Shown here: positions 8,136 through 14,972 of the stretch, piece by piece
Position numbering within the stretch: position 1 is the first letter of the stretch
Layout of the letters: each line of letters begins with the position of its first letter
Origin: Pseudomonas fortuita
GTDB lineage: Bacteria; Pseudomonadota; Gammaproteobacteria; Pseudomonadales; Pseudomonadaceae
Length of the DNA: 64,000 bases
Direction of reading: 5' to 3'
Assembly (NCBI RefSeq): GCF_026898135.2
Contig: NZ_CP114035.2
Coordinates: 4,009,501-4,073,500, forward strand
The notes under the pieces: generated by a model
What the model was told of the DNA's origin: nothing
Databases searched by the model: none
Seen by the model: the letters and a program-made list of their open reading frames with translations, nothing else
Translations under genes and position numbers: made by a program

Positions 8136-9035
8136 TCAATCTACCAGAAAGTTCTGCTTTACCAGTGTCGCCCGAATGATCGATACCAGTTCACCCAGTT
8201 GCATGTCTGGCCGTTCAGTCAAATAGGAAAGGCAGAACTTTGCCGCAGGAATCGCCGGGTCGCACGGTAATGTCTTCAGCATGTCCACCGCCAACATGTC
8301 GCGAATCAGTGGCACCGGCAATATGCCAATGGCATGCCCCGCCGATACCATCTTGGCAATAAACGCCAGCGAGTTGCTGGAATGAAAAGCGTGGCTCGCC
8401 GAGCCGCTTTCCTGCAACCAGCGGTCCACCACCGAATACAGTGTCGACGGCGCGCTGTGGGTAACGATCGAATACTGCCGCGCCTGCTGCGGCAGAAACG
8501 GCCCGTCGGCAATCTCCAGGTGCCGCGCCGCCACCCACTGAAACGTCATCCAGCCAAGGAACACATCGGTCACATCCTCGCGTGTGGCCGGGTTGGTCAG
8601 CAGGGCGATGTCCAGTTCGTGATCGTTCAGTTTGCGGTTGAGCGCGGCGCCCACATCGATGGTGATTTCCAGGGTGATTTCCGGGAAGTGCGCCTTGATT
8701 TCGCTTATCACCGCAGTCAGCCCGACCATGGCCGAGCACTCGTCTGCACCCAGGCGCAGGCGCCGGTGTTGCTTCTGCTGGGCCGCAAACTGCTCCAGCT
8801 GCGTGCTGTTGTTCAGTACCAGTTCGGCATGGCGCAGCGCCGTGTGGCCGTCGGCGGTGAGGCTCATGCGCTGCTTGCTGCGGTCGAACAGCTTGACGCT
8901 GAGCAACGACTCCATTTCCTTGATGCGCGCCGACACCGCAGGTTGCGTCAGGTGAAGATGCCGTGAGGCCGCGTGCACACCGCCCAGGCGAGCGGTCCAG
9001 TAGAATGCCTCGATCTGCATCAGCGTGATACGCAT
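8136..9035 (-). CDS. LysR family transcriptional regulator of the TRAP/aldolase locus
   Basis: 299 residues. The N-terminal winged HTH is at residues 1-60 (TLMQIEAFYWTARLGG, then HLTQPAVSARIKEME) and the C-terminal periplasmic-binding-like effector domain covers about 90-290. It is divergent from the RraA-like gene, with 112 bp between starts, and convergent with the first TRAP operon. That is the standard position for a LysR controlling its neighbours. The co-inducer is probably the transported acid or a metabolite of it. Confidence 0.92.
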   Translation of the reverse strand: MRITLMQIEAFYWTARLGGVHAASRHLHLTQPAVSARIKEMESLLSVKLFDRSKQRMSLTADGHTALRHAELVLNNSTQLEQFAAQQKQHRRLRLGADECSAMVGLTAVISEIKAHFPEITLEITIDVGAALNRKLNDHELDIALLTNPATREDVTDVFLGWMTFQWVAARHLEIADGPFLPQQARQYSIVTHSAPSTLYSVVDRWLQESGSASHAFHSSNSLAFIAKMVSAGHAIGILPVPLIRDMLAVDMLKTLPCDPAIPAAKFCLSYLTERPDMQLGELVSIIRATLVKQNFLVD

Positions 9036-9147
9036 GATAAAAACTGCTCCGGCTACTGCTTACGGATTTTTATTATCGACCGTTCAGGGCGCTTGTTAGG
9101 ATGACCGAAACCCTTCGAAAAAGCATCCGGCATAACAACAACTCCCT
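9036..9147. promoter_or_regulatory. Divergent promoter region of LysR and the second TRAP operon
   Basis: The 112-bp space between the LysR start and the RraA-like start contains an AT-rich inverted repeat, ATAAAAA (9037-9043) and TTTTTAT (9067-9073), and the longer GATAA/TTATC edges. LysR proteins usually bind such dyads between divergent genes. The assignment is positional and the exact T-N11-A box is not certain. Confidence 0.4.
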
Positions 9148-9819
9148 ATGTATATCATCGAAGCTCTGCCTACCCCGGTTAACGCCAACGAACTTGAAAT
9201 ACTGATCAATGCCGAACCGGCAACTATCGGTCATTTCATTACCCACGGCATACCCCACCCAGACATCAAGGCACACTTGCAGAATGTACGCGCGGTGGGC
9301 ACTGCCGTAACCGTACGCATGCCCGGCAATGACGGTGGCATCCTGCACTACGCCATGGGCTGCGCACGCCCCGGCGATTTCCTGATCGTGGACCGCTGCG
9401 GCGAGCGCATCACCGCCGCGCTGGGTGGGGCCATGGCGTACGCCGCCAAGCAGGCCGGGGTAGCCGGGATCATTGTCGACGGCTATGTCACCGACCTTGG
9501 CGAATTGCGCGAGCACGGCGTGCCGGTATGGTCGCGCGGTGCCAGTGCCATCACCACGCGAGTGATCGGCCACGAAGGCGAGTTCTGCACTGCCATCCAG
9601 TGCGGCGGGGTCATCGTGTACCCGGGCGACGCCGTGGTGGCAGACGAGAACGGCATCGTGTTCCTGCGCCCAGGCAAGGTGGTAGAACTGGCGCAACGGG
9701 CAATCGACTTCCAGCACAACGAAAAGCACACCCTCGCACGGCTGGCCAAGGGCGAGAAGTTTCCCGACATCGTCGGGTCGCGGTCGACCATCGAGGCGGC
9801 GACCCGCCCTCGCGGATAG
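9148..9819 (+). CDS. RraA-fold protein, HMG/CHA aldolase-like (motif arginine missing)
   Basis: 223 residues of the RraA/4-hydroxy-4-methyl-2-oxoglutarate (HMG) aldolase family. Visible motifs are GTAVTVRMPGND, GDFLIVDRCG, GGAMAYAAKQAGVAGIIVDG and VPVWSRGAS. HMG/CHA aldolases carry DGxxRD, in which Arg contacts the substrate and Asp binds the metal. Here residues 111-116 read DGYVTD: the Asp remains but the Arg is Thr115. The enzyme may therefore have a different substrate or activity. The ATG at 9148 has only a weak Shine-Dalgarno. It is first in the second operon, ahead of a second TRAP system. Confidence 0.82.
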   Translation: MYIIEALPTPVNANELEILINAEPATIGHFITHGIPHPDIKAHLQNVRAVGTAVTVRMPGNDGGILHYAMGCARPGDFLIVDRCGERITAALGGAMAYAAKQAGVAGIIVDGYVTDLGELREHGVPVWSRGASAITTRVIGHEGEFCTAIQCGGVIVYPGDAVVADENGIVFLRPGKVVELAQRAIDFQHNEKHTLARLAKGEKFPDIVGSRSTIEAATRPRG

Positions 9820-9868
9820 CGTCACACCGCACCCGAAGTAGCCCCCGAACAACAACAAGAGGCCTACC

Positions 9869-10918
9869 GTGAAGCTCATCTCCCTGCTCATACCGCTGGC
9901 GCTTGGCGTGCTGATGGGCAGCCCGGCCGCCCAGGCGCAGGACTACCCGCAAATCCGTTTCAACGTGATCGGTGGTGGTAGCCACAACTACACGTTCCGC
10001 GCCGTTGAACAGCCGTTCTGGAACGGCTCCTTGCCCAGCGCCTCCCACGGCAAGGTCACCGCCCAGCTGCTGGGGCTGTCGGAGAGCGGCCTCAAGGGCC
10101 CGGAAATCATTCGCCTGATGCGCTTTGGCGCGGTTGACATTGGCATGGGCGTGTTCGCATTCGTCGCCGGTGACGATGCTACCTTCGAAGGCATCGACCT
10201 GCCGGGCATGGCCGCCGACATCGGCAGGGCCCGCCGCATCGCCGACGCCTACAAGCCGGTGCTGGAACAGCGTATGGCCGAGCGCCATGGCATAAAGCTG
10301 CTGGCCACCGTGCCGTACACTGCGCAGGTGTTTTTCTGCCGCGCGCCCGTGCAATCGCTGGCCGACCTCAAAGGCCGAAAAATCCGCACCCGCGGGCGCA
10401 ACATGGCCGAGCTGGTCAAAGCGATTGGCGCTGCGCCGGTCACCCTGCCCTTTGCCGAAGTGGTGACCGCCATGCAGACCGGCGTCATCGACTGCGCCAT
10501 TACCGGTATCGGCTCGGGTAACGCGGCCAAATGGTACGACGTGGCCGGGTACCTGTACGACCTGCCGGTGGACTGGTCGGTCGGCTTCTATGGTATCGGC
10601 CTCAAGCGCTGGCAACAGTTGCCGCCTGAGGTGCAGCAACTGCTGCAGGCGCAGTCGAAGGTGCTGGAAGATGCCCTTTGGCAGGAGACGGCCAGGGAAA
10701 ACCGGTACGCCAAGGCATGCAATGTCGGCAGCCCTGACTGCCAGATCCACCAACTGGCGCACATGAGTGCGTCGGCACCCGACGCGCAAGAACAGCAGCG
10801 CGTGCGCCAAATGGCGCTGGAAATCGCCAACGACTGGGGCAGGCGTTGCGGCCCCAGTTGTGTCGAACAATGGAATGCCAGCGCAGGCCGCGCCATCGGC
10901 ATGCGCCTGGCCCCATAA
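9869..10918 (+). CDS. dctP: TRAP transporter solute-binding protein, DctP family (system 2)
   Basis: 349 residues with a signal peptide (residues 1-23, cleavage after AQA). DctP-like core: LADLKGRKIRTRGRNMAELV, with Arg173 at the carboxylate-binding position, then PVTLPFAEVVTAMQTGVIDCAI. The C-terminal part has extra cysteines (CNVGSPDCQ and RRCGPSC), four in all and plausibly two disulfides, unlike the cognate protein of system 1. GTG start at 9869, with AGAGG 7 bases upstream. It is only distantly similar to the DctP at 5384, so this is a second transporter and not a duplication. Confidence 0.9.
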   Translation: MKLISLLIPLALGVLMGSPAAQAQDYPQIRFNVIGGGSHNYTFRAVEQPFWNGSLPSASHGKVTAQLLGLSESGLKGPEIIRLMRFGAVDIGMGVFAFVAGDDATFEGIDLPGMAADIGRARRIADAYKPVLEQRMAERHGIKLLATVPYTAQVFFCRAPVQSLADLKGRKIRTRGRNMAELVKAIGAAPVTLPFAEVVTAMQTGVIDCAITGIGSGNAAKWYDVAGYLYDLPVDWSVGFYGIGLKRWQQLPPEVQQLLQAQSKVLEDALWQETARENRYAKACNVGSPDCQIHQLAHMSASAPDAQEQQRVRQMALEIANDWGRRCGPSCVEQWNASAGRAIGMRLAP

Positions 10919-10943
10919 ACCCTTTCCCTCGGAGCATACAGTG

Positions 10944-11549
10944 ATGAAGACGGCCCGTTCCAGCCTGGCGGCCATCACCGCCATCGCCAAGGCCAGCACC
11001 TGGGTGGGTGGCTTTGCCCTGCTCGGCTGCGCCCTGCTGATTGGCATCGACCTGATCTTGCGCAAGACCGTGGGCATCTCCATGGGCGGCGCTGATGAAA
11101 TTGCCGGCTATGTTCTGGCAGTCACCAGCGCCTGGGCGTTACCGGTCACTTTGCTCAAGCGTTCGCACATCCGCGTCGACATCCTCTACGCTCGCCTTGG
11201 CTTGAAACCACGGGTGGCGCTCGACCTGTTCGCCCTGGCTTGCATGGCCGCGCTGGCCAGCACCTTGGTCTTTCACGCCTGGCATGTATTGTGGGACTCC
11301 ATCGAATACCGTTCAGTGTCCAACACCCCCTTGCAAGTACCGCAATGGATACCGCAATCCCTCTGGTTTGCCGGCTACCTGTTCTTCGCCCTGACCCTCC
11401 TCAACCTGGCGCTGGTGAGCCTGGGGCATTTATTGCGCGGGCGCTGGGGGGCAGTCAGTGCACTGATCGGTATCAACACGGTCGAGCAGGAAATCGAGCA
11501 AGCGCTACACCCCGCCGCCAACCCTCCCCAGGAGCACCCGCCATGCTGA
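10944..11549 (+). CDS. dctQ: TRAP transporter small permease, DctQ type (system 2)
   Basis: 201 residues with four membrane helices. Typical segments are LIGIDLILRKTVGISMGGADEIAGYVLAV and HIRVDILYARLG. I chose the ATG at 10944 rather than the adjacent GTG at 10941 because of spacing to GGAG. The C-terminus overlaps the start of the large permease by 7 bases. It works with the DctM subunit encoded next and the binding protein encoded before it. Confidence 0.9.
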   Translation: MKTARSSLAAITAIAKASTWVGGFALLGCALLIGIDLILRKTVGISMGGADEIAGYVLAVTSAWALPVTLLKRSHIRVDILYARLGLKPRVALDLFALACMAALASTLVFHAWHVLWDSIEYRSVSNTPLQVPQWIPQSLWFAGYLFFALTLLNLALVSLGHLLRGRWGAVSALIGINTVEQEIEQALHPAANPPQEHPPC

Positions 11550-12823
11550 GCATCACCTTGTTGCTGCTGCTGACCCTGTTGGCGCTGAGCGTGGCCGCGG
11601 CCGTCAGTGTCGGCTTGCTGGGGATGTCGCTGTCGCAGTTGTTCTCGACCCTGCCGCTGAGCAATGCCATGGGCGAAATCGCCTGGAACATCAGCGCCGA
11701 GTTCCTGCTGGTGGCCATCCCCCTCTACGTACTGATGGGTGAACTGCTGGTGTGTTCGGGAGTGGCCGGGCGCATGTACCAGGCGGTCGAGAAATGGCTA
11801 TCCTGGCTGCCGGGCGGGCTGATGAACGCCAACATCGGCGCCAGCGCGCTGTTTGCCACCACCAGCGGCTCCAGCGTGGCAACCGCCGCTACCATTTCCA
11901 CCCTGGCCATTGCAGAGCAGGAACGCAAAGGTTACAACGCACCGCTGTTCCTTGGCTCCATCGCCGCTGGCGGCACGCTGGGTATCCTGATTCCGCCATC
12001 GATCAACATGATCCTGTTCGCCCTGATTGCCAACGTGTCGGTGCCCAAGCTATACCTGGCCGCGACCATCCCCAGCATCATCCTCAGCCTGTTGTTCGTC
12101 GCACTGATCGTGCTGGCCTGCCTGGTGCGCCCACCATTGGGTGGGCGCATAGAACACACCCGCTGGGCAGAACGCCTGGCCTGCATCCCCGACCTGCTGC
12201 CGCCACTGGCCATCTTCGTTCTGGTGATCGGCTCGATCTACAGCGGCTTTGCAACGGCCAGCGAGTCGGCGGCACTTGGGGTACTCAGCGCCTTGGGCTT
12301 GGGCCTGTGGCGTCGGGCTTTCACCTGGCAAAGCCTGGGCCAGGCCTTCGAAGCCACGTTGCGCACCACCGGCATGATCATCTTCATCACCTTGTCGGCG
12401 TTCTTCCTCAACTTCGTGCTGGCGTCCATCGGGCTGACCGCCACCCTGGTCAGCTTCGTCACCGACCTGAACCTGCCACCCACGACCGCGCTGCTGGCGA
12501 TCATCGTGTTCTATATCGTGCTCGGCTGTTTCATGGACACCCTGGCGATGCTCATCACCACGGCGCCGCTGATCGTGCCAATCGTCGTCAACCTGGGCTT
12601 TGACCCGCTGTGGTTCGGGGTGGTGCTGATCGTGCTGTGCGAGATGGGCCAGATCACCCCGCCGTTCGGCATGAACCTTTTCGTGGTGCAGAGCATCCGT
12701 GGTCGCGGCAGCTTCATGGACGTGGTGTACGGCGCCCTGCCGTTCTGCCTGGCTTTGCTCGCGCTGATCGGTTTGCTGATTGCCTTCCCACAACTGGCGC
12801 TGTGGCTGCCAAAGGCGTTCTAG
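11543..12823 (+). CDS. dctM: TRAP transporter large permease, DctM type (system 2)
   Basis: 426 residues, about 12 helices. DctM motifs include FLLVAIPLYVLMGELLVCSG, TSGSSVATAATISTLA, GGTLGILIPPSINMILFA and a C-terminal QITPPFGMNLFVVQ. ATG 11543 is preceded by CAGGAG and overlaps the dctQ end. It completes a second TRAP system in the locus. A strong bidirectional terminator at 12835-12866 ends the operon. Confidence 0.94.
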   Translation: MLSITLLLLLTLLALSVAAAVSVGLLGMSLSQLFSTLPLSNAMGEIAWNISAEFLLVAIPLYVLMGELLVCSGVAGRMYQAVEKWLSWLPGGLMNANIGASALFATTSGSSVATAATISTLAIAEQERKGYNAPLFLGSIAAGGTLGILIPPSINMILFALIANVSVPKLYLAATIPSIILSLLFVALIVLACLVRPPLGGRIEHTRWAERLACIPDLLPPLAIFVLVIGSIYSGFATASESAALGVLSALGLGLWRRAFTWQSLGQAFEATLRTTGMIIFITLSAFFLNFVLASIGLTATLVSFVTDLNLPPTTALLAIIVFYIVLGCFMDTLAMLITTAPLIVPIVVNLGFDPLWFGVVLIVLCEMGQITPPFGMNLFVVQSIRGRGSFMDVVYGALPFCLALLALIGLLIAFPQLALWLPKAF

Positions 12824-12834
12824 CGGCAGAATGC

Positions 12835-12866
12835 AAAAAGGGCGATCATCTCTGATCGCCCTTTTT
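12835..12866. terminator. Bidirectional rho-independent terminator (TRAP operon / tRNA-Val)
   Basis: AAAAAGGGCGATCA-TCTC-TGATCGCCCTTTTT forms a long stem flanked by A and T runs, so it can stop transcription from both sides: the dctM operon on plus and tRNA-Val on minus. Confidence 0.9.
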
Positions 12867-12872
12867 GGGATT

Positions 12873-12949
12873 TGGTAGGCACAATTGGACTCGAACCAAC
12901 GACCCCCACCATGTCAAGGTGGTGCTCTAACCAACTGAGCTATGTGCCT
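12873..12949 (-). tRNA. tRNA-Val (anticodon GAC)
   Basis: A 77-nt cloverleaf including encoded CCA. The acceptor AGGCACA pairs with TGTGCCT. The anticodon stem is CCACC/GGTGG with loop TTGACAT, giving anticodon GAC. The T arm carries GGTTCGAGTCC. It is followed by a terminator at 12835-12866. It is identical to the copy at 17377-17453. Confidence 0.97.
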
Positions 12950-12963
12950 GTCGTGTGGTGCGC

Positions 12964-12992
12964 ATATTAGTGATCCGATGCGTACCTGTAAA
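12964..12992 (-). promoter_or_regulatory. Sigma-70 promoter of tRNA-Val (left copy)
   Basis: On the minus strand, TTTACA (12987-12992) and TAATAT (12964-12969) are separated by 17 bases and sit about 14 bases upstream of the tRNA 5' end. Confidence 0.65.
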
Positions 12993-13080
12993 GCTTTTTT
13001 TTGAGAAAAATCAAAAACTTTCGAATGTGAGCACTGGGTGCCCTTACCGCAGTTTGCGGTACCCACAGCAATGGCTAATG

Positions 13081-13112
13081 AAAAAAGGGGTGACCCTTTC
13101 GGATCACCCCTT
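13081..13112 (-). terminator. Terminator behind the displaced tRNA-Val 3' end
   Basis: Stem AAGGGGTGA (13085-13093) with TCACCCCTT (13104-13112), and a T run on the minus strand. It must have served the tRNA-Val gene that once ended at 13121. It now follows only the tRNA fragment. Confidence 0.8.
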
Positions 13113-13118
13113 CTTCGA

Positions 13119-13171
13119 TTTGGTAGGCACAATTGGACTCGAACCAACGACCCCCACCATGTCAAGGTGGT
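13119..13171. repeat. att direct repeat, left copy (tRNA-Val 3' fragment)
   Basis: Identical over 53 bases to 17375-17427. It contains CCA, the 3' acceptor strand, the T arm, the variable region and the anticodon stem-loop of tRNA-Val on the minus strand. Identity stops abruptly after AAGGTGGT; the D arm and 5' acceptor are absent, so no functional tRNA can be made from it. Confidence 0.9.
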
Positions 13172-13286
13172 CTTGTGAAGACGCGCGCTACAGAATGGCA
13201 AATCTGACGTTCGTGGCGCGGGTGCCGCGTGGAATATTTTTTACGCCGGTCAATTTGCAAAACCGCATGCTAACTTATTGATTGTT

Positions 13287-13478
13287 ATGGAACCTGAGAT
13301 TATCCACATCCCTGAGCTGGCAAAACTACTCGGCCGATCCTAATCCGCCATACGACGCGCCATGCAAACCCGTGCATCATGGCTACCCCCGTTCTTCAGG
13401 CAGGGACAGCGGATCTGTTGGCGGCTGGAATCTGTTAGGGCGTGTCTCAAAGATTGGGAGCAACGCGGCGGGCGGTAA
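13287..13478 (+). pseudogene. Small HTH DNA-binding (excisionase/AlpA-like) protein with in-frame stop
   Basis: A 63-codon frame beginning MEPEIIHIPELAKLLGRS is interrupted by TAA at codon 19 (13341-13343), then continues in the same frame with SAIRRAMQTRASWLPPFF and ICWRLESVRACLKDWEQ to a TAA at 13476-13478. The pattern is a small phage-type HTH regulator with a recognition helix after LLGR. A single nonsense change disables it. No good Shine-Dalgarno remains. Confidence 0.65.
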
Positions 13479-13555
13479 TCGAAGCCTGGACGCAAGCGGA
13501 AACCACCCCCAACGCTTACCAAGTTGAGATAGCCAATTGGGGCCCGGAGGTCAGT

Positions 13556-13845
13556 ATGATTTCAGCCGCGACTGATCGGTTCATACGAATTGATGAGGTG
13601 ATATCCGTGACGGGCCGGGAAGGAACACTATCTATCGACGGATGCGCGAAGGCACATTTCCACGGCAGGTTCGACTGGGTCCCAATTCCGTTGCATGGCT
13701 TCAGTCGACCATCTCGGAATGGATGACATCCGTCGTAGAAAGCACCTCGTCGGTCCACAAAATGATCAGCAGAGCTAGGGTATGCTTAATCTGGTCGCCG
13801 CGAGAATACTCAATCGAACCGGACGCGCTCGCTGCACGAACGTAA
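13556..13845 (+). pseudogene. AlpA family phage regulator, frameshifted
   Basis: GGAGG lies 5 bases before ATG 13556. The frame reads DRFIRIDEVISVTGR, the canonical AlpA start. After the GGCCGGG run the family sequence continues only in another frame: RNTIYRRMREGTFPRQVRLG, then SVAWLQSTISEWMTSVVES. The offset fits loss of one G from the G run. AlpA-type proteins activate integrase or excisionase genes of prophage-like elements. This copy should be non-functional, in line with the missing integrase. Confidence 0.8.
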
Positions 13846-14115
13846 CGGCCTCGCGGCGACCTCCACTACATAGTGTACGTGGCCTCTGCACGGCTAGCAT
13901 CCATGTACGCGGCCAGATCAGCCAAATGAATACCGCGAGCTCACTTTAGCTGCGCTCCATCGCAATGAGTGGAAGGCGTATCTCGCCCTTGGCGATATTG
14001 AGCCTCTGTTTTTCTGGGCTCCGGTGAGAAAAGTAGTCGGCGCACACCTAGTCCAGCGGAATTACTGCCAGTCCATCGTACTGAGCTAGCAGGAGAAATT
14101 CTGTTCTCATGACAT
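13846..14115. other. Non-coding stretch of the island
   Basis: No complete gene is seen. A 40-codon open segment on plus around 13925-14020 (reading EYRELTLAALHRNEWKAYL) looks protein-like but has stops on both sides and no start, so it is probably the debris of a lost gene. Confidence 0.4.
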
Positions 14116-14436
14116 TCACCTCTTGCGCCGCACCAACTCCAGTGCCGGCTCAAGATCCATCCCTGACTGCTCAGATCGTTTTCCTTCAGCTCGAATAACA
14201 GAACTACCTGACAAAAGCATCCGACCGGGAGTCTTGTCTACTGCGTGCTCAGCTATGTAAGTGTCTGCCCACTCATCGAGTTCATACCGATCAAATCCTA
14301 CGCCTCGCGCGCCAATCGGGAACTCCTTTACGAATGGCCGTACTGCCTTATCGAACTCTGTCCTGCACATCCCTAGGTAACCAGGTGCAGATCGATACCT
14401 CAAAATACGAGGGAGAACCTGATGCTCTTTGCTCAT
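14116..14436 (-). CDS. Phage excisionase-like / small DNA-binding protein
   Basis: 106 residues from ATG 14436 (an adjacent GTG could add one residue). The N-terminal half, with RYRSAPGYLGMCRTEFDKAV, FPIGARGVGFDRYELDEWAD and YIAEHA, matches the small HTH proteins found beside integrases in Pseudomonas prophages: a short winged-helix with the recognition region after the YLGM turn. The C-terminal tail is charged. It appears intact, unlike the two regulators nearby. Its usual partner, an integrase, is absent. Confidence 0.65.
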   Translation of the reverse strand: MSKEHQVLPRILRYRSAPGYLGMCRTEFDKAVRPFVKEFPIGARGVGFDRYELDEWADTYIAEHAVDKTPGRMLLSGSSVIRAEGKRSEQSGMDLEPALELVRRKR

Positions 14437-14531
14437 CACAGAGGCGCTCGCTGCAGATTGGTAGATGACTATCAGTCATGAGTGTGGAGCTGGCCAGAGC
14501 ATTCTGTCGGTCGGTGTTAGCGTCTAAATGT

Positions 14532-14912
14532 TCAATGGGTAGGTGGCAGGTTCTTGCCCCTGGCTCTCGCAACGACCCGCAATTGGTAGTCGGATACCGC
14601 CTGAAATAACGACTCGGCCAGCAGGCGCTCGACCTCCTCCGCCGGCGCGCCGCGACCCTGCGCCTGGTGATACTCACGGACGGCGTCGACAGCCTGCTGA
14701 ATCAGCGGCTCGCCGGCCTCGACCATTCCGATAAAGGTGCGCTTGTCCAAAATGCGATGCCCTGCCCAATTGACCAGCAGAGTATAGGGCGGATTGGTGG
14801 CACCCAGAACGGGAACAGCTGATGACTCTAAAGCCTCTCGCTGATACCATTTGGCCACGCTGGCTTGCCATTCATAGGGACCAAGGTAGCTAGAAGCCCT
14901 GGACACCAGCAT
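14532..14912 (-). CDS. Hypothetical prophage protein
   Basis: An open frame of 126 codons. The C-terminal half (PLIQQAVDAVREYHQAQGRGAPAEEVERLLAESLFQAV and SDYQLRV) is amphipathic-helical and protein-like; I recall similar C-termini in small Pseudomonas prophage proteins. The start is doubtful, because the first 20-30 codons run through a strong plus-strand terminator hairpin (14893-14929). Translation probably begins further in. The function is unknown. Confidence 0.45.
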   Translation of the reverse strand: MLVSRASSYLGPYEWQASVAKWYQREALESSAVPVLGATNPPYTLLVNWAGHRILDKRTFIGMVEAGEPLIQQAVDAVREYHQAQGRGAPAEEVERLLAESLFQAVSDYQLRVVARARGKNLPPTH

Positions 14913-14929
14913 CCAGGGCTTCGTTTTTT
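14893..14929 (+). terminator. Strong rho-independent terminator inside the island
   Basis: Stem GAAGCCCTGGA (14893-14903) pairs perfectly with TCCAGGGCTTC (14912-14922) and is followed by GTTTTTTG. It points along plus, yet no plus-strand gene precedes it. It is probably left from a deleted gene. Confidence 0.8.
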
Positions 14930-14972
14930 GTTTGCCCAGTTCATCCAGGCCGCATAAATTTACTGCTGATCC

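Noticed and set aside
13299..13309. TTATCCACA DnaA-type word inside the island
   Set aside because: Lies within the codons of the HTH pseudogene and is alone; coincidence is enough.
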